From NCBI GenBank assembly GCA_946545505.1, contig CAMNNN010000001.1:1-26559 (forward strand): a DNA stretch of 26,559 nucleotides, given 5' to 3'. The notes under the pieces were generated by a model that saw only the letters and a list, made by a program, of their open reading frames with translations, was not told the DNA's origin and ran no database searches. Source of the DNA: an uncultured Clostridia bacterium (GTDB lineage: Bacteria > Bacillota > Clostridia > Saccharofermentanales > Saccharofermentanaceae). The translations under genes were made by a program, and so were the position numbers. Shown here piece after piece: positions 14,276-22,031 of the stretch; positions within the stretch are counted from its first letter, which is position 1, and each line of letters starts with the position of its first letter.

Positions 14276-15421
14276 ATGAACGAGACTGAGAATAATGAAG
14301 AATTAAGTTTTAAGGACTTTGATCTGTCCCCGGAGATAAGGGACTCGCTGAGAAAGATGGGTGTTAAGCGCCCGACCACTATCCAGCAGAAGGCTATACC
14401 TCTACTCATGGATGATATGAGCCTCATCGCGAAGGCTCCTACAGGTACTGGAAAGACGTTTGCTTTCTCCATACCGATACTTGAATACCTGAATATGGAT
14501 GTGGACTTTGTTCAGGCATTGATACTGTGCCCGACCAGAGAGCTCGCACTTCAGATCTCATCCGAGATAAAGAATCTCGCGCGCTTCATCAAGGGATTTA
14601 ACGTATGTGCGATCATCGGAGGCCAGAACGTAAGGACTCAGGAGACCAAGCTTAAAAAGAATCCCCAGGTAGTAGTCGCGACTCCCGGAAGACTTCTCGA
14701 TCTTGTTAACAGGAAGATGATAGACATAAGTCAGATCTATACTCTCGTCCTCGATGAGGCAGACGAGATGCTTAAGATGGGCTTTATCAAGGATATCAAG
14801 AAGGTTATCGAACTTACGCCTAAGGACAAGCAGATGGCATTGTTCTCTGCGACCATGCCCCGCGAGATCCTGGATATCACATGGCAGTTCATGGAAGGCG
14901 CCGCACAGATCGACGTTATGCCTAAGGCTGACGATCATCCTAATATCGACGAGTATATTATCGAGGTCCCCGAGAAGGATAAGATCGGTGCAATCGTAAG
15001 TGTTCTCGATGCCGAGAACATTAAGAAAGCAATCGTATTCTGCAATACCAGAACACAGACTGAGAAAGTGTTAAGAAAGCTCGAGACACACGGCATCAGC
15101 TGTGACATTCTTCACGGCAGTATCGGCCAGGGCGGAAGAAACCGCGTCATGGACGGTTTCCGTAAGAGCAAGTTCAACGTGCTGGTAGCGACCGATGTTG
15201 TCGCCAGGGGAATCGACGTCGATGATGTTGAAGCTGTTTTTAATTACGACATACCTAACGAGAATGAGTTCTATCTTCACAGAATAGGAAGGACCGGCCG
15301 CGCAGGAAAATCCGGTAAGGCTTATACTCTCATGGCTTATATGGATAAGAAGCGTATGGAAGAAATCATACGTTATACGGCCTGCAATCCGGAAGTCTAC
15401 AAATTGCGAGGAAGTTTATAA
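14276..15421 (+). CDS. DEAD-box ATP-dependent RNA helicase
   Basis: A 381-residue helicase consisting almost only of the two RecA-like domains. It has the Q motif (PTTIQQKAIP), Walker A APTGTGKT (54-61), PTRELA, TPGRLLD, DEAD at 160-163 and SAT at 191-193. Domain 2 carries VFCNTRTQTE, VATDVVARGID and HRIGRTGRAG. All catalytic motifs are intact. It lacks the C-terminal extensions that steer CshA or DbpA to particular RNAs, so its target cannot be named. Such helicases remodel mRNA or rRNA. An in-frame stop three codons upstream and no other ATG before the Q motif fix the start at 14276. It follows the fusion gene by 16 nt. I see no GC-rich terminator after it. Confidence 0.95.
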   Translation: MNETENNEELSFKDFDLSPEIRDSLRKMGVKRPTTIQQKAIPLLMDDMSLIAKAPTGTGKTFAFSIPILEYLNMDVDFVQALILCPTRELALQISSEIKNLARFIKGFNVCAIIGGQNVRTQETKLKKNPQVVVATPGRLLDLVNRKMIDISQIYTLVLDEADEMLKMGFIKDIKKVIELTPKDKQMALFSATMPREILDITWQFMEGAAQIDVMPKADDHPNIDEYIIEVPEKDKIGAIVSVLDAENIKKAIVFCNTRTQTEKVLRKLETHGISCDILHGSIGQGGRNRVMDGFRKSKFNVLVATDVVARGIDVDDVEAVFNYDIPNENEFYLHRIGRTGRAGKSGKAYTLMAYMDKKRMEEIIRYTACNPEVYKLRGSL

Positions 15422-15428
15422 AAAAACA

Positions 15429-15468
15429 ACGAATTTGTTATTATTCGTCTTTATTCGTGGTTTAAAAT
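15429..15468 (+). promoter_or_regulatory. Promoter and possible operator of the GH3 beta-glucosidase gene
   Basis: TAAAAT (15463-15468) follows an array of ACGAAT (15429-15434), ATTCGT (15443-15448) and ATTCGT (15453-15458): one inverted and two direct copies, the direct ones 10 bp apart. TTATTC at 15441-15446 is a possible -35 with a 16-nt spacer. A regulator bound here would overlap it. GGAGGTG near 15487 serves the ATG at 15499. Confidence 0.45.
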
Positions 15469-15498
15469 ATCGGTATGTAATGCCACGGAGGTGTTTAT

Positions 15499-18291
15499 AT
15501 GCCCGAACTCACCCTTGATTGGAAGAAGTATAAGGACGCAGCCATCGATATTGCCCGTGAGGGTGCGGTGCTTCTCAAGAATGATAATAATGCGCTTCCC
15601 GTAAACAAAGATGCCAGGATCGCTTTGTTCGGAAGAATGCAGGGAAACTACTACAAGAGTGGTACGGGTTCCGGCGGAATGGTAAATGTCAATCACGTTT
15701 ACGACATCCGTGAGGGCCTTCGCGAAGCAGGTGCGAAGCTCGATGAAGAGCTTATTTCCATATATGATGAGTGGGAGAAGGAGAATCCCGTAGATCCCGG
15801 TGTAGGCTGGGGGCAGGAAAGATGGTCACAGGATGAGATGCCTGTCGACGATGCTCTCGTAAGTAAGATGGCATCCTCTAATGATGTCGCTGTTATCGTT
15901 ATCGCGAGAACGGCCGGCGAGGACCGTGACAACACGGACCAGAAGGGTTCTTACTATCTTACCGACGGTGAGGAACTGCTCCTTGATAAGGTCTGCAAGG
16001 CCTTCGATAAGACGGTTGTGCTTCTTAATGTAGGCAACACGATCGACATGTCATGGGTAACAAAATACGATCCTTCCGCGGTCATGTATGTATGGCAGGC
16101 CGGTATGTACGGCGGTCTTGCCGCAGGCGACCTTGTAATGGGTACAGTATCACCTTCAGGCTGCCTTACGGATACGATCGCTTATAACCTCGCGGACTAT
16201 CCCGCAGGTAAGAACTTCGGCGTGGGCGACGGCTTGAAAGACATCTACGCAGAAGATATCTTCGTAGGCTACAGATATTTCTCGACATTCGCCCCCGAGA
16301 AGGTACAGTACCCCTTCGGCTACGGACTTTCTTACACTACTTTCGATGTAAGCGTCGGGAAGTTCACTTATGAAGATGATGTCGTTACAGTCGATGCACT
16401 CGTAACCAACACGGGCAGCTTCGAGGCTTCTAAGACAGTTATGCTTTTCGCTGATGCCCCCATGGGAATGCTGTCGAAGCCTGCGAGAGTCCTCGTCGGA
16501 TTCGCGAAGACGGACAGCCTTGCACCGGGCGAGAGCGAGACCGTGACCATCGAGGTTACACCTGACAGATACGCTTCCTACGATGATGACGGCAGGCTCG
16601 GACTCGGCACGGGATTCATGCTCGAAAAGGGTGTGTACTCCTTCATGCTCGGCGATGATGTTGTAAGTGTCACCGAGGCAGGCAAGATCACTCTTGATGA
16701 CAACATTGTAGTAGAGAGTCTTAAGTCAGCCTGCAAGCCTGTAGAGTCTTATAAGAGAATGACGAACAACGGGGAAGAGGATGTTCCCGTAAGAACTCAT
16801 GAGAATGTCGAAGACAGATTCGAAGGCCTGATGCCTGAGATTCCTCAGACGGATGACAAGGGCATTAAGCTTGCCGACGTTAAGTCCGGTAAGAACACTC
16901 TCGACGAGTTCACGGCCCAGCTTACCGATGCAGACCTGTCCCTCATTATAAGAGGCGAAGGCATGAGCAGCCCGAAGGTAACCACGGGTACGGCAGGAGC
17001 GTTCGCAGGTCTTTCCGCACATCACAAGCATCTCGGCATCCCTACTGTCTGCTGCGCTGACGGCCCTTCCGGAATGCGTATCGACAGCGGCAAGAAGTGT
17101 TTCTCGCTCCCGAGCGGCGCATGTATTGCTTCCACATTTAACACAGGCCTTGTAGAAGAACTCTTTATCTACTTCGGTATCGAGATGGTAAGCAATCAGA
17201 TCGACGCCATCCTCGGTCCCGGAATGAATATCCACAGATATCCTCTTAACGGAAGAAACTTCGAGTATTTCTCCGAGGATCCTCTCGTAACCGGTATCAT
17301 GGCTGCTGCACAGCTTAACGGTCTGCACGAGAACGGAGTAACGGCTGTTATCAAGCACTTCTGTGCCAACAACAGAGAGACTCACAGAAGATTCATGGAT
17401 TCCGTTGTTTCCGAGAAGGCTTTAAGAGAGATCTATCTTAAGGGCTTCGAGATCGCAGTGAAGGAAGGAAATGCCAGAAGCATAATGTCCGTTTACAACA
17501 AGATTAACGGCGTATACGGTACTGCGAATTATGAGCTCAATACAGAGATTCTAAGAAACCAGTGGGGCTATGACGGCATCGTCATGACAGACTGGTGGGC
17601 ATTCATCGAGAAGGTGCCGGATATGATGCACAGATCCGAGTCTCTCACTGAGCACTCGCTGATGGCGAAGGCTCAGTGCGACCTGTTCATGGTCTGCTCG
17701 CAGGTTGAGGACGGCAATGTCGATGAGAGCGATATCATCGAGAACCTCGCAGCCGGCAACACAGACAGGATCACCCGTGCAGAGCTTCAGCGCAATGCTC
17801 AGAACATCTTAAGATATGCCATGGCTACACCTGCCATGGAGCGTCTCATGGGTAATGAGACTACTGTTAAGCACGTTGAGTGTCCGTTCGCAGACGATGT
17901 GGTCGTTACCAAGGTCGATAGCTACTATAAGCTGTCAGCCGATAAGGAGTCGATCATTGAGGTTGATGTTGATACTTCAAACGGAGCCGACTTCACATTC
18001 GGTATCGATTCCGATGACCCCGGAAGATACGATGTTATCTTCACTGCAAGATCCGATCTTAACTCGCTGGCTCAGATCCCGATGACGGTTTATGTATCGA
18101 GCATCCCGTTCAGTGTAGTTACATGGAACGGACTTGAAGGGCATACAGGCACCAAGGAGACCGAGTTCATCATGATGTCCCGCTATAATGTCTTCAGACT
18201 TCACTTCGGAGGCGCGGGAGTTAAACTCATCTCCATAAAGCTCAAGCTTAAGGTCAGAGCCGAGGACGATCCGTTCTTCAAGGAGCAGTGA
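15499..18291 (+). CDS. GH3 family beta-glucosidase, domain-permuted type, cytoplasmic
   Basis: A 930-residue glycoside hydrolase 3 with domain order reversed relative to most members. The alpha/beta sandwich (GH3 C domain) comes first (about 15-280), then a fibronectin III-like domain (about 290-395), a linker, and the TIM-barrel catalytic domain (about 435-790). A beta-rich C-terminal module (about 800-930) follows. This order is known from Ruminococcus albus and Butyrivibrio beta-glucosidases. The nucleophile is Asp698 in VMTDWW; the likely acid/base is Glu141 in AGEDRDN; KHFCANN is the conserved barrel motif. There is no signal peptide, so it should hydrolyse imported cellobiose or other beta-glucosides. 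Start supported by GGAGGTG. Exact substrate is open. Confidence 0.93.
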   Translation: MPELTLDWKKYKDAAIDIAREGAVLLKNDNNALPVNKDARIALFGRMQGNYYKSGTGSGGMVNVNHVYDIREGLREAGAKLDEELISIYDEWEKENPVDPGVGWGQERWSQDEMPVDDALVSKMASSNDVAVIVIARTAGEDRDNTDQKGSYYLTDGEELLLDKVCKAFDKTVVLLNVGNTIDMSWVTKYDPSAVMYVWQAGMYGGLAAGDLVMGTVSPSGCLTDTIAYNLADYPAGKNFGVGDGLKDIYAEDIFVGYRYFSTFAPEKVQYPFGYGLSYTTFDVSVGKFTYEDDVVTVDALVTNTGSFEASKTVMLFADAPMGMLSKPARVLVGFAKTDSLAPGESETVTIEVTPDRYASYDDDGRLGLGTGFMLEKGVYSFMLGDDVVSVTEAGKITLDDNIVVESLKSACKPVESYKRMTNNGEEDVPVRTHENVEDRFEGLMPEIPQTDDKGIKLADVKSGKNTLDEFTAQLTDADLSLIIRGEGMSSPKVTTGTAGAFAGLSAHHKHLGIPTVCCADGPSGMRIDSGKKCFSLPSGACIASTFNTGLVEELFIYFGIEMVSNQIDAILGPGMNIHRYPLNGRNFEYFSEDPLVTGIMAAAQLNGLHENGVTAVIKHFCANNRETHRRFMDSVVSEKALREIYLKGFEIAVKEGNARSIMSVYNKINGVYGTANYELNTEILRNQWGYDGIVMTDWWAFIEKVPDMMHRSESLTEHSLMAKAQCDLFMVCSQVEDGNVDESDIIENLAAGNTDRITRAELQRNAQNILRYAMATPAMERLMGNETTVKHVECPFADDVVVTKVDSYYKLSADKESIIEVDVDTSNGADFTFGIDSDDPGRYDVIFTARSDLNSLAQIPMTVYVSSIPFSVVTWNGLEGHTGTKETEFIMMSRYNVFRLHFGGAGVKLISIKLKLKVRAEDDPFFKEQ

Positions 18292-18320
18292 CCGGAACGG
18301 GTGAATCATTAATTAAATAA

Positions 18321-18329
18321 TGCTAAAAT
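18321..18329 (+). promoter_or_regulatory. Extended -10 box overlapping the terminator stem
   Basis: TGCTAAAAT is an extended -10 whose last bases form the start of the hairpin's left arm. Initiation near 18336 would leave most of the left arm out of the new RNA, so the hairpin would not stop it. No -35 is visible. Confidence 0.35.
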
Positions 18330-18361
18330 AATAGTCGGCCGGCGAGGCTGACTATTATTTT
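18325..18361 (+). terminator. Intrinsic terminator of the beta-glucosidase gene
   Basis: Left arm AAAATAATAGTC (18325-18336), then G, GCC, loop GGCGA, GGC, T and GACTATTATTTT (18350-18361). This gives 15 Watson-Crick pairs plus one G-U, ending in a T-rich run. The A-rich left flank makes it symmetric, so it could also stop minus-strand transcription. Confidence 0.8.
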
Positions 18362-18376
18362 GCAGGAGACATGACG

Positions 18377-19042
18377 ATGAGAAGAGATTATTTCATATGC
18401 GTATTTCTGTTGTGCATATGCGTATCGCTCTTTTACGTATGCTTTCTCCCGCTTTATTTTGTTTACGGGCAGATAGTTCCGAGAGAATTCGGTCCTGTCG
18501 AGACCGCATTCTCGTGGATATACATGATCCTGGTTTTCGCCGTGCTCCCTGTATATGCGGCATACAAGAAGAAGTTCTGGATAACAGCGGGACTCGCGGC
18601 TTACGGTGTTGTTGCGGCATTTCCCGTATGGGTCCTTCCAGGTATGGCAGACAAGCTCGCAGGAGATGACGCCAACATAATCGCAGTAGTCTGGGCCTTC
18701 CTTCTTAAGTCGGTTTACGGCATGGCAGAAGCTCCTTTCGCTCCGGTTACGAGAGTGTTCGGAGACAGCTTCACGGAAGTCCTCCCCAGAAGGATAATGC
18801 CCGTGGCGCTCATCTTTTACGCTGGATGCCAGCTGTTCAGGTTCTACAGGAACGCATACAGACAGGAGCAGCTCGATCCCATGAAGGCTTTGGACAAGAC
18901 CTCCATCGAGAATAACCTGACGGGAATAGGAACAAAGACGGTGCGCAAGGCATCGATGCCCGAAGTGCTCGGAACGGTTATAACGGCACCGGCCCCCGCA
19001 GTCAAGGAAGAGGCTCAGGAGCCTCCTTTACCTACAGAATAA
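18377..19042 (+). CDS. Multi-span membrane protein of unknown function
   Basis: I prefer the ATG at 18377 because GGAG (18365-18368) is 8 nt upstream; the ATG at 18371 is only 2 nt away from it. The 221-residue product has hydrophobic segments at about 6-28, 43-62, 67-88, 98-113 and 139-155. The cytoplasmic-looking tail is rich in Lys, Glu and Pro (from about 160). No family is recognised and no catalytic motif stands out. The terminator of the beta-glucosidase gene lies 15 nt before the start, so it is probably transcribed from the -10 overlapping that hairpin. A promoter for the next gene lies just after its stop. Confidence 0.8.
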   Translation: MRRDYFICVFLLCICVSLFYVCFLPLYFVYGQIVPREFGPVETAFSWIYMILVFAVLPVYAAYKKKFWITAGLAAYGVVAAFPVWVLPGMADKLAGDDANIIAVVWAFLLKSVYGMAEAPFAPVTRVFGDSFTEVLPRRIMPVALIFYAGCQLFRFYRNAYRQEQLDPMKALDKTSIENNLTGIGTKTVRKASMPEVLGTVITAPAPAVKEEAQEPPLPTE

Positions 19043-19050
19043 ATCTGTTA

Positions 19051-19056
19051 TATAAT
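19051..19056 (+). promoter_or_regulatory. -10 box of the hemolysin III-like gene
   Basis: TATAAT preceded by a weak TTACCT 17 nt upstream (19028-19033). It begins 8 nt after the previous stop codon and 31 nt before the ATG at 19087. GGAG at 19075-19078 is the ribosome binding site. Confidence 0.5.
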
Positions 19057-19086
19057 CTATCGAATTTGGTTATCGGAGTATAAGGA

Positions 19087-19890
19087 ATGGCAAAGAATAA
19101 TAAGCATTGGGAAAAGATGATGTCGAGCGAGAGCGACCGTAAGGCCGTCAAAGCAGGACAGGATCCCCTCGAGATCGGTCTTTCCGAGATGAGCTGGTTT
19201 CAAAGACAGACCAGACGCGTTAAGAAGACTATCGAGAGGACACGTGAGACATTCGGTGAGGAAGTCGGAAATTCCATTACGGCCGGTGTTCTTGCCATCT
19301 ATTTCCTCTTCATGATTCCTTTCGCATCCGTAAACGCATATATCAAGGCGCCTGAGGGAATGAATATGGCGGACTGTCTCGGTGTATCTGCATTTATGGT
19401 ATTCGGATTCCTGGCTTCTTTGTTCACTACGATTTATCACTTCCAGAAGCCCGGTTCACTTCATAAGAGAATCTTCGTAAAGCTCGACCACATCATGGTT
19501 TATTACGCTATCCTCGGAGTATTCGCTCCCATCTGTTTGTCCTTGGTCGGCGGAGGCTGGGGCTTAGGAATCCTTATCGCAGAGCTCGCTTTGGCACTGC
19601 TTGGAACATTCCTCATGATATTCATGTATCCCAATAACAAGACAGGCTCTAAGTTCGCCGTTCTTATCTACGGTATTATGGGCCTTCTGGGACTTCTCAT
19701 TATTAAGCCTTTCCACGCTGCCGCCACACCGGCATGCTTCTGGCTTGTAGTCGCAGGCACGATTGTTTATGTGATAGGCCTGTTCTTCTATTCGGGAAAG
19801 AAGTTTAAGTTCTCCCACATGGTATGGCATCTTCTCGTAGTTGTTGCAGAGGTTTGCCATATACTTGCTCTCGTTTATTTCTTCAGATAA
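19087..19890 (+). CDS. Hemolysin III / PAQR-family membrane protein
   Basis: A 267-residue protein with a charged N-terminal region of about 55 residues, then seven hydrophobic segments. The family landmarks are GEEVGNSITAG (57-67), TTIYH with His118, KLDH with Asp134, and HMVWH with His243 and His247. Those His and Asp residues form the metal site of the PAQR superfamily. The serine usual five residues before the first His is a threonine here (T-T-I-Y-H). Bacterial members were named for weak hemolytic activity, but several affect membrane lipid homeostasis; the role here is unknown. The N-terminal extension is longer than in most members. Butyrate kinase starts 13 nt after the stop. Confidence 0.85.
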   Translation: MAKNNKHWEKMMSSESDRKAVKAGQDPLEIGLSEMSWFQRQTRRVKKTIERTRETFGEEVGNSITAGVLAIYFLFMIPFASVNAYIKAPEGMNMADCLGVSAFMVFGFLASLFTTIYHFQKPGSLHKRIFVKLDHIMVYYAILGVFAPICLSLVGGGWGLGILIAELALALLGTFLMIFMYPNNKTGSKFAVLIYGIMGLLGLLIIKPFHAAATPACFWLVVAGTIVYVIGLFFYSGKKFKFSHMVWHLLVVVAEVCHILALVYFFR

Positions 19891-19903
19891 AGAAGGAAAT
19901 CAT

Positions 19904-21007
19904 ATGTACAGATTATTAATCATCAATCCCGGTTCCACCTCCACGAAGGTAAGTCTTTTTGAGGACGAAGTTTCAGTATTCGAGAAAAGTCTTTTCCACG
20001 ATGCGGACGAGCTTCTTAAGTTCCCCCACGTTAACCTTCAGATGCCTTTCAGATACAAGGTTATCCTCGATATGCTGGCGGAGGAGAAGGTAGACCCGGC
20101 AAGTATCGATGCTTTCGTCGGCAGAGGAGGCAGCGCATGCACACAGCCCGGCGGTATCACAAAGATAGACCAGAAACTATATGATGACACGGAAGCCGCG
20201 GTAGGCGGTTCGGAGCATCCTGCGAAGCTCGGTGTAATGCTCGCTTGGAAGTTTGCTCAGGAGTATAACAAGCCCGCGTTTACCCTGAATCCCACTAATG
20301 TGGATGAGTACTGCGATTATGCGAGACTCACGGGTATCAAGGGCGTTTACAGAGTGTCTCACTCACACGTGCTTAATCAGAAGGCAGTTGCCGAGTATCA
20401 TGCGAAGTCCCTCGGCAGAAAGTATGAGGACATGAACCTTATCGTGGCTCACATCGACGGCGGTATCACCGTTGCCGCTCACGATCACGGTAAGATGATC
20501 GACGGTAACATGGGCGCTGACGGAGAGGGTGCTTTCACTCCTACGAGGATCGGTTCGGTTCCGGTGCTCGCGCTTCTCGACTATATCGATGAGCACGGTA
20601 CTGATGCGGTACGTTTAAGATGCTCCCGTGCGGGAGGTTTTGTTGACCTGTTCGGCACGGCTAATTCCGATACGATCCACGAACTTGTTGACGAGGATGA
20701 CCTCAAGGCATCTCTTGTCTGGAACACCATGCTCTACCAGATCTGCAAGATGATAGGCGAGATGAGCACGGTACTGTGCGGCAAGGTCGACGGAATCCTG
20801 CTCACGGGCGGTCTGTTAAGATTCGACGACGTCCGCGCGACAATCGAGCGCAGATGCGGCTTCATCGCACCTATAAGCGTCTATCCCGGCGAAATGGAGC
20901 AGGAGGCGCTGGCTCTTCCGGCACTCGCGGTACTCCGCGGCGAGAAGGAGCCTCTTACATACACAGGCAGGAACGTCTGGAACGGATTCAAGGGAATCGA
21001 TCTCTAA
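19904..21007 (+). CDS. buk: Butyrate kinase (acyl-phosphate kinase, Buk family)
   Basis: Transfers phosphate from butyryl phosphate to ADP, giving butyrate and ATP. The start at 19904 has AGAAGGAA at 19891-19898; an earlier GTG at 19841 would overlap the upstream gene. The 367-residue protein has the ASKHA phosphate-1 loop INPGSTSTKVSLFE (7-20), HPAKLGV, VAHIDGGITVAAH, and DGEGAFTPTRIGS, all close to butyrate kinases and unlike acetate kinase. The family also includes branched-chain fatty acid kinases, so butyrate is the likely but not certain substrate. The partner gene 21 nt downstream is a phosphotransacetylase of acetyl type rather than the usual phosphotransbutyrylase. Confidence 0.9.
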   Translation: MYRLLIINPGSTSTKVSLFEDEVSVFEKSLFHDADELLKFPHVNLQMPFRYKVILDMLAEEKVDPASIDAFVGRGGSACTQPGGITKIDQKLYDDTEAAVGGSEHPAKLGVMLAWKFAQEYNKPAFTLNPTNVDEYCDYARLTGIKGVYRVSHSHVLNQKAVAEYHAKSLGRKYEDMNLIVAHIDGGITVAAHDHGKMIDGNMGADGEGAFTPTRIGSVPVLALLDYIDEHGTDAVRLRCSRAGGFVDLFGTANSDTIHELVDEDDLKASLVWNTMLYQICKMIGEMSTVLCGKVDGILLTGGLLRFDDVRATIERRCGFIAPISVYPGEMEQEALALPALAVLRGEKEPLTYTGRNVWNGFKGIDL

Positions 21008-21028
21008 TACATACAGGAGGGCTTACAT

Positions 21029-22030
21029 ATGAGCAGGCTCATCGAGAAGATCAAGGCAAAGGCATCCGCTGACATCAAGCGTATCGTACTCCCCGAGGGT
21101 GACGAGAAGCGTACGGTTCAGGCTGCGGCTATCCTCAAGAAAGAGGGTCTCGCTGAGCCGGTACTTATCGGTGTTCCTTCTGCGGTTAATGAGACCGCGG
21201 CTTCTGTAGGAGCTGACATCACGGGCATCGAGATAATCGATCCTGCGGCAAGCGACAAGGCATCATCTTATGCGGATACACTTTATGAACTCCGTAAGGC
21301 TAAGGGCGTTACACCCGAAGATGCCGTTAAGCTCGTAGCTGACCCCATGTACTTCGGTATCATGATGATCAAGTGCGGCGATGCTGACGGTCTTGTATCA
21401 GGTGCCGTTCATACGACGGGAGATATGCTCCGTCCGGCTCTTCAGATCATCAAGACAAAGCCCGAGATGAAGGTCGTATCGTCAAGCTTCCTTATGGACT
21501 GCCCCAATCCCGACCTAGGCGAGGACGGATTGCTCGTATATGCTGACTGCGTAGTTATGCCCTGCCCTACGGCAGAGGAGCTCGCTTATATCGCTGTCGC
21601 TACAGCGGATACCGCTAAGAGACTCTGCGGTTTCACTGAACCCCGTGTAGCTATGCTTTCCTTCTCTACGAAGGGTTCGGCTAAGCACGATCTCGTAAGC
21701 AAGGTTCAGGAGGCGGTTGCTAAGGCTCATGAACTCGCTCCCGATCTTCTTCTTGACGGCGAGATGCAGTTCGATGCGGCTCTCGTTCCCGAGATCGGCC
21801 AGAGCAAGGCACCGGGAAGTCCTGTGGCAGGACGTGCCAACATCCTCGTATTCCCGGATCTTCAGGCAGGAAACATCGGTTATAAGATTACACAGAGAAT
21901 AGGCGGTGCAGAGTGCTTCGCGGTACTGCAGGGACTCAATGCACCTTGTAACGATCTGTCGCGCGGATGTTCTGTGGAAGACATAGTCAACACCGTGGCG
22001 ATGACAGCCGTACAGGCACAGGATTCCTGA
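21029..22030 (+). CDS. pta: Phosphate acetyltransferase (phosphotransacetylase)
   Basis: Interconverts acyl-CoA and acyl phosphate. The 333 residues match the short Pta form. Diagnostic stretches are RIVLPEGDEKRTVQAA near the start, DADGLVSGAVHTTGDMLRPA, MLSFSTKGSAKH, and LDGEMQFDAALVPEIG, with QAGNIGYKITQR and GLNAPCNDLSRGC at the end. These resemble acetyl-specific enzymes more than phosphotransbutyrylase. AGGAGGG lies about 10 nt before the ATG. It follows buk and precedes an amidase gene by one nucleotide. With Buk it would give ATP from acyl-CoA; whether it accepts butyryl-CoA or works with a distant acetate kinase cannot be read here. Confidence 0.92.
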   Translation: MSRLIEKIKAKASADIKRIVLPEGDEKRTVQAAAILKKEGLAEPVLIGVPSAVNETAASVGADITGIEIIDPAASDKASSYADTLYELRKAKGVTPEDAVKLVADPMYFGIMMIKCGDADGLVSGAVHTTGDMLRPALQIIKTKPEMKVVSSSFLMDCPNPDLGEDGLLVYADCVVMPCPTAEELAYIAVATADTAKRLCGFTEPRVAMLSFSTKGSAKHDLVSKVQEAVAKAHELAPDLLLDGEMQFDAALVPEIGQSKAPGSPVAGRANILVFPDLQAGNIGYKITQRIGGAECFAVLQGLNAPCNDLSRGCSVEDIVNTVAMTAVQAQDS

Positions 22031-22031
22031 T

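Noticed and set aside
16726..17385. Antisense open frame (219 codons) opposite the beta-glucosidase
   Set aside because: Fully inside the catalytic domain coding region; no start signals or recognisable protein features.
19841..19903. Earlier start for butyrate kinase
   Set aside because: It overlaps the previous gene and adds a non-homologous leader; ATG 19904 has AGAAGGAA and begins the conserved MYRLLIINPG.
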